Position numbers and translations under genes: made by a program. The notes under the pieces are model-generated. The model had not been told where the DNA came from and ran no database searches. It was given only the letters and a program-made list of their open reading frames with translations. From Dichetophora obliterata (Eukaryota > Arthropoda > Insecta > Diptera > Sciomyzidae), in NCBI GenBank assembly GCA_963920525.1, contig OY986437.1:100371638-100435637 (forward strand): DNA of 64,000 bases, read 5' to 3'. Positions 52,926 to 64,000 of the stretch are shown here, piece by piece; the first letter of the stretch is position 1; the number at the start of each line of letters is the position of its first letter.

Positions 52926-54539
52926 ATGATCTGCAATTTCCGAAACTGCGCTGTAAAAGGTGAATCAGACCGGCTGGTTACTTGCTGGTTGTGTGATTAA
53001 TTTTTTCATATCAAGTGTGCAGCGTTGACTGCGAGGATCTTCGATGCACTCAACGAAAGTAAGGGACTTCGTTGGTCATGTGAAGATTGCAGGTTTACAA
53101 TCGTTGAGATCTTTAAACTTATTAGACAATCTCGGAAAGGTTTTTTGGAGGTGGCTAAGGATCTAAAGGTAGCACAAGATAGACTGAGTGAATGCGAAGA
53201 TTTGTTTAAAAAGTTTAAAATTATGGATGAAGCTTACAATTCTCCAAAACGTAAACGTTCAAACAAAAATCTTCGTAGTTCAGCTAAAACTACTGATATA
53301 GCCATGCCATTGCCCAATAATAATACTGTTCTACCTCTACTGTAACTGTTTTCCCTAATGTGAATTTTGAAGGTACATTTAATTGGTGGTTTGCGCGAGA
53401 AAGACATATGCTTGCATTTCTTCATGTTGAGGTTCATACGGTTCGTTTTGCACCAGTTATGAAGATGATCAATATCGGCTTGCAAAAATATGGCGTCATT
53501 ATCATTTTTAAAAGAAAGGAAGAGTTTGACGTCATCAGGAAACATTAAGATGCTAGAATGCATTATGACAGATGGCAAATCGTTAATAAAAAGTAGAAAC
53601 AGAAGGGGCCCAAGATGACTTCCTTGAGGTACTCCTGAAGTAACTGGAAACTCATGTGATTTCTTGAGCTTAAAAATAACAGATTGTGTTCTATTGCTTA
53701 AGTAAGATTCAATCCACTTTACCAATGGTATAGGAAATCCAACAAGATGTAATTTTAAGATCAATAGTTTGTGATTTACAACGTCAAAAGCTTTGCTAAA
53801 ATCCGTGTAAATAACATCAGTCTGCATGCCTTTTCCAAAGTTTTCTATAGTTTTTGCTGTAAATTCAAGAAGGTTTGTAACAGTGGATTTTCCAGAAAGG
53901 AATCCATGTTGGAAAGCAGACATTGAAGATTTAACGCTTGAAGATCAATCGATTGGAGCTGTCAATACTGATCAAATGACTGATAATATCGCACCAACTA
54001 AGGTTGCTGCGTCAGCTGATCAGATTTCTCCTTCTGTTGAAGCAATACCAATCATAGAGGAAAATGCTGATTCTCCTCGCGTTTCTGCCACAAAAAAAAC
54101 TTACGCTGAAACTTGTATTTCCTCAAATGTGGTCCCTGCACCTTCTCAGATTACTCCGGTTTTTACAGGACCGATACCGACACAAGTATCGAACAGCAGT
54201 ATCAAAGCCCCTGTTCATAAAGAACTTGTGATTATTGAGCCTGCAAAATCTATATTTGTTTCTCGTTTTGCAGCTGATACATCCGGTGAAGACGTGTTAT
54301 TCTATATAAACTCTAAGCTGAATGTTGTAAATAAAAATATCTCTGTTTACAAATTCAATTTTTCATACGAGCGAATTACGTCCTCTTTTAAAATATCTTT
54401 GCCTGGTGATCTTTTTCACAAGGTATTGGATCAAAAGTTTTGGCCTGACAATACGATGGTGCATGAATTTATTTCTAGACCTCGGCCTACAACTTCCTTG
54501 GCTACTTTTTCGGTTTTTAACAAGAATCAAAAAAACTAG
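52926..54539 (+). pseudogene. Jockey element 2 ORF1, split by inverted segment
   Basis: ATG at 52926. A PHD-like finger spans about 52932-53090 (CNFRNC, then TCWLCD, FHIKCAAL and WSCEDC), with one in-frame stop at 52987. A coiled-coil segment follows (KLIRQSRKGFLEVAKDLKVAQ). The frame is interrupted from 53362 to 53938 by inverted reverse-transcriptase sequence. It resumes at 53939 with an acidic/Ser-rich linker and the nucleic-acid-binding C-terminal domain (IFVSRFAADTSGEDVLFYI … VLDQKFWPDNTMV), ending at 54537. Gag-like RNA binding is the family role. Confidence 0.75.
53362..53938 (-). repeat. inverted copy of the element's own reverse-transcriptase segment
   Basis: Reverse complement of 56069-56645 with a few differences (for example ESYLS against EFYLS, FINDLP against FIKDLP, MFPDD against IIPDD). 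It carries DFSKAFDVVNH, GVPQGSHLGPLLF and FPDDVKLF. It lies on the opposite strand within ORF1, so it cannot be part of a normal transcript. Confidence 0.9.
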
Positions 54540-54540
54540 A

Positions 54541-57299
54541 TTGTTGCTTTCAGTTCCTTATCCTTTACCAAAACGTTCGTGGCATTAACACAAAACTAAA
54601 TAATTTATTAATTTTGAGTCACAACCTTCACTTTAATATAATAGCTTTTAGTGAGACTTGGCTGAAACCTAACACTCTAAATACTGAAATTCTGTGCAAC
54701 AAATTTAACATATACCGCAAACATAGAAACTCCATTCCTGGTATTTGCTCTAAAGGTGGGGGTGTGTTGATTGCAGTCAAAGCGACACATTTCTCTGAAG
54801 AGTTATTAATTCCAGAATCTTTGGACATTGAATTCTGTTGTGTTCATGTTAAGTTTGGTTCCTTGAGCCTTTTTATTACATGCTCATATATTCCTCCCCT
54901 TTCTACCTTAGAAGTTTATAGCAAACATTTGGCTTCTATTAGTAAAGTTTGCCCAAAACTGCAATCTAATGATAATATTTTAATAACTGGTGATTTTAAC
55001 CTGCCAAACGTTTCTTGGAGCTGCTGTTCTGAAATTCCTGGAATATTTTTACCTTCGTCTGAAAGTTCATCCGATAATAACTTTTTAAACGAGCTCTCAA
55101 TGCAAGGCCTGTTCCAACTTAACTGCATCTTTAACAAAAAAAATCGTTTGCTTGATCTGGTGTTTTTTGATGATCGGGTGTAACCAGATCCTCTGGAGTT
55201 TATCTTTAAAAAAACAAACTACGTGATTTTGAAGAATAACTTGTCTAATATAAGCTGGAATTCTATTCTAAATATTAATACAAAAAGTTTATCTTCTCAG
55301 AGTCTTTATGATGCGGTATATGCGTTTAATAGAACGCTCAATGATTGTTTTCTAAAAGCTGTTCCGCAAAGGAAAGCCTATTTGACATCGGGTCCGGTAT
55401 GGTATACAAATAAATTAAGAAAAATTAGGGCATAACATATGCGATTTTGGATGCTATACCTCGATTAAATACAGTTACCAACAGTTATGCAAACAATCCT
55501 ATAATATCTACTTAACAAAAGTAAAATTAAACATTAAATCTGATGCTGAATCCTTCTGGAAATTTGTTAACACAAAACGTAAGATTGATTCCTATCCTTC
55601 TTTTATGAAGTATAATTCTGTTGAGTCTGATATTGATAATAGTATTTGCCATCTTTTTGCTGACTTCAAGACGACTTATTCATCATCGTCCTATGATTAT
55701 TTAAGTTATCCTTTCAATATTCACTCTGGGGGTATTTATTTCTCAATAATTGACACAAACACAGTCTTTACATTTTTAAAAAATTTTAAATCATCATATA
55801 AAAGTGGTCCTGATAACATACCTTCATGTATATTAAAATACTGCTGTGAAGAATAAGTAACTCCTATCTCTTTACTATTTACTTCATCATTAAAATCTTC
55901 TATTCTCTTCTATTCTTCTTCTATTTTCCTGCAGCCTGGAAGCATTCATTTATCATTCCGCTGCATAAATCCGGAAATAGGTCTTTAATTGATAACTGCC
56001 GTGGCATAGCAAAATTAAGCGCTTTGCCTAAACTTTTAGACGCAATTGTTACATCACGACTATCGCATAGCGTTAAATCTTTAATGTCTCCTTTCCAACA
56101 TGGATTCCTTTCTGGAAAATCCACTGTTACAAACCTTCTTGAATTTACAGCAAAAACTATAGAAAACTTTGGAAAAGGCATGCAGACTGATGTTATTTAC
56201 ACAGATTTTAGCAAAGCTTTTGACGTTGTAAATCACAAACTATTGATCTTAAAATTACATCTTGTTGGATTTCCTATACCATTGGTAAAGTGGATTGAAT
56301 TTTACTTAAGCAATAGAACACAATCTGTTATTTTTAAGCTCAAGAAATCACATGAGTTTCCAGTTACTTCAGGAGTACCTCAAGGAAGTCATCTTGGGCC
56401 CCTTCTGTTTCTACTTTTTATTAAAGATTTGCCATCTGTCATAATGCATTCTAGCATCTTAATCATTCCTGACGACGTCAAACTCTTCCTTTCTTTTAAA
56501 AATGATAATGACGCCATATTTTTGCAAGCCGACATTGATCATCTTCATAACTGGTGCAAAACGAACCGTATGAACCTCAACATGAAGAAATGCAAGCATA
56601 TGTCTTTCTCGCGCAAACCACCAATTAAATGTTTCTTCAAAATTTGTGGTTATCCATTGGAGTCCTTAGATACTTCCAATGATCTTGGAGATACAATGGA
56701 TCCTAAACTATGCTTTAATATTCATGTAAATAAAATAATAAATAGAGCAAATAGTACTTTAGGATTTATTAAACGTTGGGCAAAAGAGTTTAATGATCCA
56801 TTCATAACGAAAATCTTATACACTTCCCTAGTGCGGCCTATCTTAGAATATGCGTCAGTAGTTTGGTGCCCACGATACGGTTGTTACATAGACGACATTG
56901 AATCAGTGCATAAATAATTTCTTTTGTTTTGCTTAAGCTATCCTTATTGTAATACTGATTTTCACTTACCACCTTATGAATATCGGTTACAACTCTTAAA
57001 TCTTCCTTCTTTAAAAAATCGGAGAATTATGATAAATGCTTGTTGGATTATAAAACTTTTACATGGATATGTCGATCAGTCCATATTTATTGAGTAAAAT
57101 ATATTTTAATATTCCTCTTCGTCCAAGAAGATCTTTTGAGTTACTCCATATGAACTTTTGTAGAACTAATTATTTGCAAAATGAACCTCTTAGAAGCGCT
57201 TGCGGTGATTTTAATTTTCTATCTGATGTTATATCTTTAAGTGAATCCATGGATTCAATCAAACATAAAATTATAGATTACCTGCAGTACCGTCGTTGA
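54541..57299 (+). pseudogene. Jockey element 2 ORF2 (endonuclease + reverse transcriptase), broken
   Basis: The endonuclease begins LYQNVRGINTKL (about 54557), with AFSETWLKP (54645), GGGVLIAV and ITGDFNLPNVSW (54980). The reverse transcriptase has DNIPSCILKYC (55812), FQHGFLSGKSTVTN (56094), DFSKAFDVVNHKL (56204), GVPQGSHLGPLLF (56371) and IPDDVKLFLSF (56466). The motif C alanine is proline. Stops or frameshifts at 55183, 55435-55605, 55854 and 56917, among others, inactivate it. The C-terminal domain is readable at 57063-57299. Confidence 0.85.
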
Positions 57300-58072
57300 T
57301 TATGTAAAGCTCTTTCAAACATATGTCTGATGCATCTGGTGATTTGTAAACACATTAATATAACAATCTAAATGGATAAATGGACCTAAGCGTAAAATGG
57401 AAAATTTTGGTGTATAAACATCTAAATAATCTGAATGGACCTAAACCTGGGATCTTCAATTGCCTCATATCTTCATGATGATTGTGACTGCATTTGTCGA
57501 CGGTATCGTGGTGTCTTGGTGTCCTTACCTCTTGAAACACTAGGTTAGATCGATTTGTAATATATTAATATGAGTGGCCGATAAGACCTAGTTTGTCTTG
57601 GTGCCTGCGTTCGAAACTGGTATTCTTTGTTTTATGAAAATTGGTTTGGTGAAGTTGACCTAGTTTGTCGAGTAACCACCATGTTAAGCCAGGATCCCAC
57701 CGGCTTCAGGAAGACAGAACGATATATATTATATATATACTTATTGGAGTGGTGTTTTATTGGGTATAAGACCTTGTTTGTCACACGACTCCGCCGATGT
57801 CTAGATACAAAAATTGTTGCCAACTAGACCTTGTTTGTCTTGAAAACTCAACCCTGCTATGCTGTCTAATTTTATCGATTTTGACTTAACTTTTTTTATT
57901 ATTTTTTATACTTTAATAAATTATATACTTTAAGCAATTTACTTAAACTATTTAGTATGTTAGTAATACATTATTTCATTCAAAATCATACTTTATATTT
58001 TTGAATTGTATTAAATATCTTATTTTATAATTTTAAACTCGCTATAAAACCTGTTAAGGTTTAGCAATCAAG
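57300..58072 (+). other. Jockey element 2 3' UTR with repeated GACCTWGTTTGTC
   Basis: Noncoding sequence between the ORF2 stop and the tail. The 13-mer GACCTAGTTTGTC or GACCTTGTTTGTC occurs at 57585, 57657, 57770 and 57827. atggacctaa also occurs twice (57381, 57432). Confidence 0.65.
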
Positions 58073-58163
<91 letters not shown>

Positions 58164-58171
58164 AAATAAAT
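58073..58171 (+). repeat. (TAAA)n tail of Jockey element 2
   Basis: About 24 TAAA units, the 3' tail of the retrotransposon. It gives rise to spurious long frames on the minus strand. Confidence 0.9.
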
Positions 58172-59040
58172 CTTCTGGTCAAGAAAGCAGCTCTGATCTT
58201 CACAGTAAGGCTCATTTTTGATAAAAATTTGTATATACCAAGTGGCACTCACCCAGCTATATTTGACGAAATATCTAAGGATGACAATCTAAGGTTATTA
58301 CCCTGCGATCTCTGCCTCCCAAAATACAACTTCCATAAAAATTTCCAAGTCTCCTTCGCAAATGGAACCTCATGCGGAACTGAAAGGCCACGGCTTATTG
58401 GTGACTATCAAGCCTGGTATACTGATGGCTCAAAGACAAATGAAGGCGTGGGAGCTGACGTTTTTTGCTAAAGGAAGGCAAAATATATATATGCCAGCAT
58501 GGGCACAGGTAGCTCAGTCTTCCAAGCTGAAGTCCATGCAATTGTGATCTGGCTAAGAGAGTATGTAAACAGTCCCACCAGGAACAAAAACCTTTACATT
58601 CACTCTGACATCAAAGCTGCTCTACTTGCGCTTAGCGCATATAAAAAAACGTCCAAACCCGTATGGGATTGCCTACAGCTACTTATCATGGTGTCTACCA
58701 ATAACAGAGTCCACTTCATTTGGGTTCCAGGCCATAGCGGCTATTTAGGAAACGAGTTTACGGACGAGCTAGCCAATAAACGAGCTCCAAGTTCCTTCAT
58801 AGACCCAGAACTATTCTGTGGGCTACCATGGGACACTATGCGCCATAACATTAATATGTGGCTTAACGGAGGGGCACTTCATTAGTGGAGGGAAACCGAA
58901 ATTAACAGACAGGCAAAAACATTCAGGCCAACCACTTCGCTCCAAATAACGAAACAATTCCTTACTTTAAGTGGAACATCTTCCAGACTTGTCACAGGCT
59001 TCCGAACAGGAAATTGCAAATAAATAAATAAACTTTAACG
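58172..59040 (+). pseudogene. old non-LTR element, distal ORF2 with RNase H domain
   Basis: Continues the reverse-transcriptase frame cut at 52921 (LLVKKAALIFTVRLIF at 58172). The RNase H motifs are WYTDGSKTNEG (58415), QAEVHAIVIWL (58517), IHSDIKAALLAL (58600) and FIWVPGHSGYLGNEFTDELA (58719-58778), so the four acidic catalytic positions are present. A frame break lies near 58470-58500 and a stop at 58883. The reading fades with LTGFRTGNCK-like sequence, followed by an A-rich tail at 59015-59040. RNase H removes template RNA in I-like elements. Confidence 0.8.
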
Positions 59041-59555
59041 TAAATAAATAAACTATAACTTAAAGAGGTTTGTTACAATAGGCCCTTGAGGCCGCAGTAA
59101 CTAGGTGACTAGCTCCCTCCTCACTTAACTATATATTTATCTACAGTACAATGAACTAGTAGGCTGAAGTTTAATTACTTACATATGCCATTATTTGCTA
59201 ATGATAAGTACTAAAAATAATTGAAGTAGAAGTCATTTTTTATTATTGTTCAGGAGATATACACTGTAAGCCTGAAATATTTTTCGAGATTTTTAACAAA
59301 AACCACTGCATTGTAATATGAATTCTATTTTTAATTTACCACTGGCCTACTGGCGTCGCAGTCTGTCAAAGTTTCTACTAAGCACCTCCTCAGCTGTTTT
59401 AAAATAGTGACGTTATGTATTTTAAAATACCTAGTACCTGCAAATGATTTGATACACGGTTTTGTGTCTTTTCATTGGGTCACTAAATAGCTACAAATCG
59501 TAGAACAACTTATTTGAAATGGCTCCATTTGCGTTTCAGCAAAGCCGAAGTGTGT
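59041..59555. other. noncoding, nothing recognised
   Basis: A/T-rich with no coding frame or repeat found. Confidence 0.45.
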
Positions 59556-60130
59556 CGGGCCGCTCTCTGAAAGAACTACGCACCTAATGCAAGGGAAAAT
59601 TTGCCACTGCTCGAACCAGTGCGGGCTTCAGAGAGTCGATATTAAGGTATCGAGAAGAGCAAGCCTTAACCTCTAAGATAAACTACAATTTGTAGTCCAA
59701 AGGGTTAAGGGCTGGGCTGCCAGGTGGCCATTCAGCCTTAGTAATAAAGTTAGGATTGTGGTTTTTGAGCCAAATTTGAGTCATTTTTGCCTTATGAGCT
59801 TGAGCGGAGTATTGTTGAAAGGTTCACGTCTTGTTCGCGAACATTATCTTGTTTAGGAGCTTCACAACGTTCTCTAAAACGTCCGCTTGATATACTTTCG
59901 TCGAAATTTTCACTCCTTTTTCGCAAAAATGAAGCTACTTTCCATTACATCATTACAGAATCCAGATGATGTCCTTGTTGAACTTTTGGAACAAGTTCAG
60001 ATGCTTATCCTGATGAGACATCATACAATCTATCTTTTTGTTTGTTGAACGACTCTTCCATGGTGAATATTTTCTTGTCGGTTAACAGAATTTGCCTATA
60101 AGTACTTTTCGCCTATCAGTGACGAAGCTT
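59556..60130 (-). pseudogene. mariner-family transposase fossil
   Basis: Read on the minus strand across several frames: ILLTDKKIFTMEESFNKQKD (about 60100-60040, around the second catalytic Asp), LVPKVQQGHHLDSVMM (about 59990), LRKRSENFDESIS, then in another frame LKFGSKTTILT and sequence equivalent to the WPPGSPxLNPLDYKLW block of mariners (about 59775-59690). Many frameshifts and stops are present and the N-terminal half is missing, so this is an old dead copy. The D,D34D enzyme family is recognised from these blocks in order. Confidence 0.75.
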
Positions 60131-61340
60131 TTTCGATTTCCGCTAGCATGAAACCCCCTAGTGTGTCGCTTGCATGCTCTGAGTCTCAAATTATGTTTTA
60201 TAACACGCAAAGTGCTGTTCGTGTTTATTTTCATCTTCCACGACAAGATTTTTTGTTTCCGCAGCGGATTACGGCGAATTCGGTTCGGTGCGGCTTTAAA
60301 CAGAGTTGCCAGTTTTTACGTACTACTGACCGCCATTTGTCGAAAACTAAACCACCAAAAACCGCCAAAATTTTTTTCTTAAAGTATTTTAAGAAAATAA
60401 AAAAAACCATAATATGTACATAACGTCATAAATTTTTGTATTATATTTGTACATACAACCAGAAATTGCCTCTTGGAGTTCTAATTGGCTTTAGTTAAAT
60501 ATAATCTTATTAACTAAAGTAAATACAGACTTAAACTAACACTATCCTGCCAAAAATTATACCACTCTCGATATTTACCCACAAGGTCCTATATTCGGAT
60601 CTAAAAGTACACTCAAGGGGGCACAGAACTTTTGATTGCTATCTGATTGTCTAATTTCTGTCGATTTTGATTATAGTGTAGAAGTTTTCCTTAAATTAGG
60701 CGAATTAATAATTTGCATAGTTTTTGCATATGCATTTTCTTGTTTTTGAGAAATGTATACTTGAATGCAATTTTTTAACTTTTTCAAAAAAATGTATATA
60801 AGGTTTAACAACTCGGGCACTAGAAGTGATATCGAAGATAATATTCTTAATTAAAATTCTTCAAATATTTCTGAACAACACCCTGTCCAAGAATATCAAG
60901 TAACAACACCAGGTTAAGACCACCAATTTTTTCCTATTTCGATTTTAAAAAAAAAAATGTTCTTCCTTATGTTTTTTAGTAGGGCCGAAAGTTTATTTGT
61001 AAAGATAATTCTTTGCATAATTAAAAATAATGAACTAAGTAATTTTTAAACTTTATACCAACATAAAGTAAATTAAACTCTTTAAAGACGATATGATTCT
61101 TTTAGGAATTAGCTAAATATGACCTAGGTTTAAATTTGACTACTTCTTGTATGATCCCGTTAGCTTTGCAACATTCGACTAAGTGATGCCATATGGCATC
61201 ATCGGCCTTAATGGGTTAAAGCACAAGTAAAAATTAAATTTTTTACATTTAAAAATCAGAGTGGAAAATTTAATATCATTTGATTAACTCTTCTGAAATT
61301 CGAAGAGATTTACCGTTTTGATAAATTTACTTTACATTGA
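60131..61340. other. noncoding, nothing recognised
   Basis: A/T-rich with no supported gene. It contains the 18-bp perfect palindrome TGATGCCATATGGCATCA at 61184-61201, whose core is shared with the MITE at 31273. Confidence 0.45.
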
Positions 61341-61351
61341 TGGTAAACCAA

Positions 61352-61425
61352 TGAGCCTATATGGCAAAATGGGTAAGAATTCCGTCTGACGTTTGAGAGG
61401 TAGCGAATTCAAGTCTCGATAGCGG
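61352..61425 (+). other. tRNA-like SINE head, second copy
   Basis: gagcctatatggcaaaatgggtaag is A-box-like and cgaattcaagtctcg B-box-like. The middle (ttgagagg) aligns with the sequence at 47704-47775. No foldable tRNA and no terminal run could be defined. Confidence 0.4.
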
Positions 61426-62229
61426 TGACATATTTTTGCAATTACAATTTTGTTGCTGGAATAGAAATGTCATTGAAAAACTATATCGCAAAAATCGATC
61501 GGTTTTTGAAATTGTTATGAAAGCAAATTAACAGAAAGAGCTGTTAAAAGCTTAGCTTCGGTTCTTTTTTTAACCTACATTCTTTTTGAATACTTAAGAT
61601 TTAGTAATTTTTAATTAATTTTAAATATATTGTTTAACTTTGGCACTTTAGTTAAATACTATCCAAAACTTTATTTATATATTAACAACAAATTTTTACA
61701 TTTTTCTTACATATTACATGCTAAGAGTAAGTCTTTGAATAATATGGGATCTGGATTTTTCTCTTAGTTTTCGCCAAAATGCTTTGTCAATAAATTTCTA
61801 ACATCTTTTAATTTTTCTGTTTTGACTTCATTTCTTAGCTTTCTTTTGGGATTGGCAAATAATAAGCTGATCTAAAAACTAAGTCACTTGGACTTAACCA
61901 CTTTTGAAACTAGGCATGTTGGCATTAACCATTTTCGAACTTAAACGGTTCTAAAAACTAACTTTTATTAAGGGAAAATTTTAAAAAATTTTCTGTTTGA
62001 CCCTAAAATTTGTGTAGGTATATATAAAATGTCGAAACAAATTTTTTCCGAAATATCTCCAATTTTTTACTAAGCCATTTTTGTATCTAGACACCTAATA
62101 TATTAATAACATGTTATTTTTAAATAATCGAATTAATTAAATTTTAAAAGCAAATACGATTTGCAGCTCATATTTTGTGACAACTTGAGTGAAAAAAATG
62201 GACTCAGGTTCTAAACCACGAAAGATATC

Positions 62230-62370
62230 CTGAAACCCTTGGATAATTGCTATACTAAAGCCATAAATTTATCTTATTTCTAAGGATTAAAAAAAAAGAA
62301 AGTTGTCCTAAAGCCGTCGGAAGATTGTTATACTAAAGCTTTTAATTTATCTTACGCTAAGGATTTTAAA
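62230..62370. repeat. 78-bp tandem duplication
   Basis: cctgaaacccttggataattgctatactaaag…aaatttatcttatttctaagg is repeated as cctaaagccgtcggaagattgttatactaaag…aatttatcttacgctaagg, with about 20% differences. Confidence 0.7.
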
Positions 62371-64000
62371 AAAGTACGTCTATAGAAATGATGCAAAATG
62401 AGAAAATTAAATTATATTTTCAGTAAACTAGCTTTCAAACAGAAACAAATAAAAAACTTGTATTGCTGTTACTTATGTGACATGAAACCTCTGTGAGCTA
62501 AGCTTTTAAAATTAAAGAGTCTTTTATAAAGGAAAATAAATATATGTTAGTCGATAATTATGTAGCTAAAATAAATAAGGCACATTTTGAAAAACAAACC
62601 AAGACAGCTCAGAGAAAATTTCCTTAACCAAAGAAACGCAATTAATTTTAATTAGCTTAAGGAATTTAAAAAAACCCAAATTAAAACCACGAAAATATAA
62701 ATTTATAAAACCAGTTACAGGGCGACTCATTAAAGGCCACATTAAAGGCTCTAAATTAACCCGTTTAGGGATGGTGGCAATTAAAGGAAAAATACTCCAA
62801 ATGGGTCATAATACAAAAGGAAAAGGATGTAACGAAAAAATAAAGAAAACAAAAAAGCGAATAAATTTCAAAACTAAGAAAAAAGTATCGCTAGCAAAAT
62901 GTTTCATAAAAGCGACGTCAAGCAACAGCGTTGATGGCAGAAAGGGAAGAAAAAATTGATTATAAAACTAAAGTAAGATAAGATATTTACATAAATACCA
63001 AAGTGAAAGATCCTTAAAAGCAAGCATAAAATAAGACTTTTACCAGCTAAAAGCGAGTCTAAAACTACACGCTTTAAGTGAAAAAAGAAAAAAAAAACAC
63101 ATACAAAGTAATAAAATACAAAATAAATAAGAAATTAACCAAGTTAGAGTGCAGGCAGAAAGATAGCGAGTTGTAGACAGGATGTGAAGCTAACCAGGAT
63201 GCTGCTCCTGGGAATTATTAAAAAATATTATGTTTAAGCGTAAGCTCTGTGAAAGATACGAAAGAAGAACATAAAGAAATATTAATTTATTTATGTGTTG
63301 TGTGTGCAGTAGGGATGCAAATTTTAGGAGTTTTTTCGATCCCGGGATTTTCGGGATCTGAAAATACTATCCCGGCATCGTCCCGAAATTTAAAAAGTTT
63401 TTATTTCGAGCATATTCTGTATAATTTAATACATATAATTAACATGTAATTCTGTGTTGTATCAATTTAGATATTTTTTAAGATACAATTCGTACCAATT
63501 CAAAAAAAAAAAAAAACATAAATTTTGAAATTTTTCCACGTTTCGTAATTTTCTTTTCAATTTAAGAAAAGATGTGCATTCAAGAGTTTTTTCGAAAGCA
63601 TTTTGTTTTCAGGCGACCTAGAGATGCTGATGATGTAAAATTAACATGAAAATTAAATTTTTCCTGTACGTAATAAAATTTTTTAAAAAAATCTTCTAAA
63701 ATATGCCATAATTTTTACCGCTTTGGCCTAAAACCTCCCATTAGGAGGTTTAATTTAATAAAACATTTAAATTAAAATAAAACAGTCAATACAATTAAGT
63801 AAAAAATATATATAACACGTTTTCTTTCAGAGCTCAGCAAAATTATTCCTTCTTTTGATCAACATACGATCTTTAAGAAATTAAAGAATTAATGATGTTA
63901 TCCCCTATGTTAGACCTTAATTTATTACATATAAGACCTGCAGAGTAGAAACACCACTCCGCTCCGCCTCAACGCTAGTTTGATCGTTGATTGTTGAAAG
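62371..64000. other. noncoding, nothing firmly recognised
   Basis: A/T-rich. A short segment at 63309-63400 (cagtagggatgcaaattt, gatcccgggattttcggg, ctatcccggcatcgtcccg) has imperfect inverted cccgg repeats and might be a decayed hAT-type MITE end. This is not supported by a second end. Confidence 0.4.

Larger units (their letters stand above)
52922..58171 (+). mobile_element. Jockey-clade non-LTR retrotransposon 2, decayed
   Basis: Inserted in the old element between codons at 52921 and 58172. It has ORF1, ORF2 with endonuclease and reverse transcriptase, an unusual 3' UTR with four GACCTWGTTTGTC motifs, and a (TAAA)n tail of about 100 bases. The 5' end abuts the ORF1 ATG (52926), so it is 5'-truncated. 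A 577-bp inverted copy of its reverse-transcriptase region lies inside ORF1. Confidence 0.85.

Noticed and set aside
58054..58252. Ile-Tyr-Leu-Phe repeat frames
   Set aside because: Translation of the (TAAA)n retrotransposon tail.
63309..63400. Possible hAT-type MITE starting cagtagggatgc
   Set aside because: Only one plausible end found and no target duplication.

Overview
The window is AT-rich DNA of a higher fly (Brachycera, perhaps a calyptrate). This is inferred from the repeat content: two mini-me-type repeats with GTCC/GTCT runs and the associated ggcgtggcc tandem units, Jockey-clade retrotransposons, and hAT, mariner and PIF/Harbinger remnants. I see no convincing host gene. Almost all recognisable coding sequence belongs to mobile elements, and most of it is broken.

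The first half (3.1-31.2 kb) is a set of nested insertions. An unclassified DNA element with terminal inverted arms of about 0.85 kb (3125 and 31232 are its ends) received a Jockey-clade retrotransposon, whose two parts are 3321-7113 and 24303-24499. That retrotransposon was then split by a 17.2-kb Polinton/Maverick (7114-24302) flanked by the 6-bp duplication AATTAT. The same outer element also received a short TIR element (24914-27187) that itself holds a hAT remnant (25172-26910). Its core further holds a mini-me repeat, a 142-bp tandem repeat and two small palindromic elements.

The Polinton carries near-identical 0.65-kb terminal inverted repeats with nested subterminal repeats. Its genes are: a protein-primed family B DNA polymerase with N-terminal C2H2 fingers and one GT-AG intron (+); a minus-strand cluster with a zinc-knuckle protein, the major capsid protein, a 52-residue protein, a minor capsid protein, an RNase H-fold-like protein, an unknown, a signal-peptide protein and another unknown; a repeat-rich divergent intergenic region; a small Glu-tailed protein (+); a second minus-strand cluster with chromodomain integrase, coiled-coil protein, a conserved Polinton protein and the packaging ATPase; and a PLA2/pVI-like plus adenain-like protease unit (+). 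The polymerase, minor capsid and PLA2/protease genes are broken. The integrase, ATPase and major capsid frames look intact.

The second half (31-64 kb) is noncoding DNA with more elements: TIR elements at 29.4, 31.3, 31.8, 34.8-37.4 and 43.9 kb; an autonomous-type PIF/Harbinger with decayed Myb-like and transposase genes (37.76-41.47 kb); a large inverted repeat (46.8-47.7 kb) carrying a piggyBac-like MITE; an old RNase H-bearing non-LTR element (51.3-52.9 and 58.2-59.0 kb) split by a second Jockey-clade element (52.9-58.2 kb) that contains an inverted copy of its own reverse-transcriptase segment; and a mariner transposase fossil at 59.6-60.1 kb. The remaining intergenic stretches hold microsatellites, short tandem repeats and two tRNA-like SINE heads.
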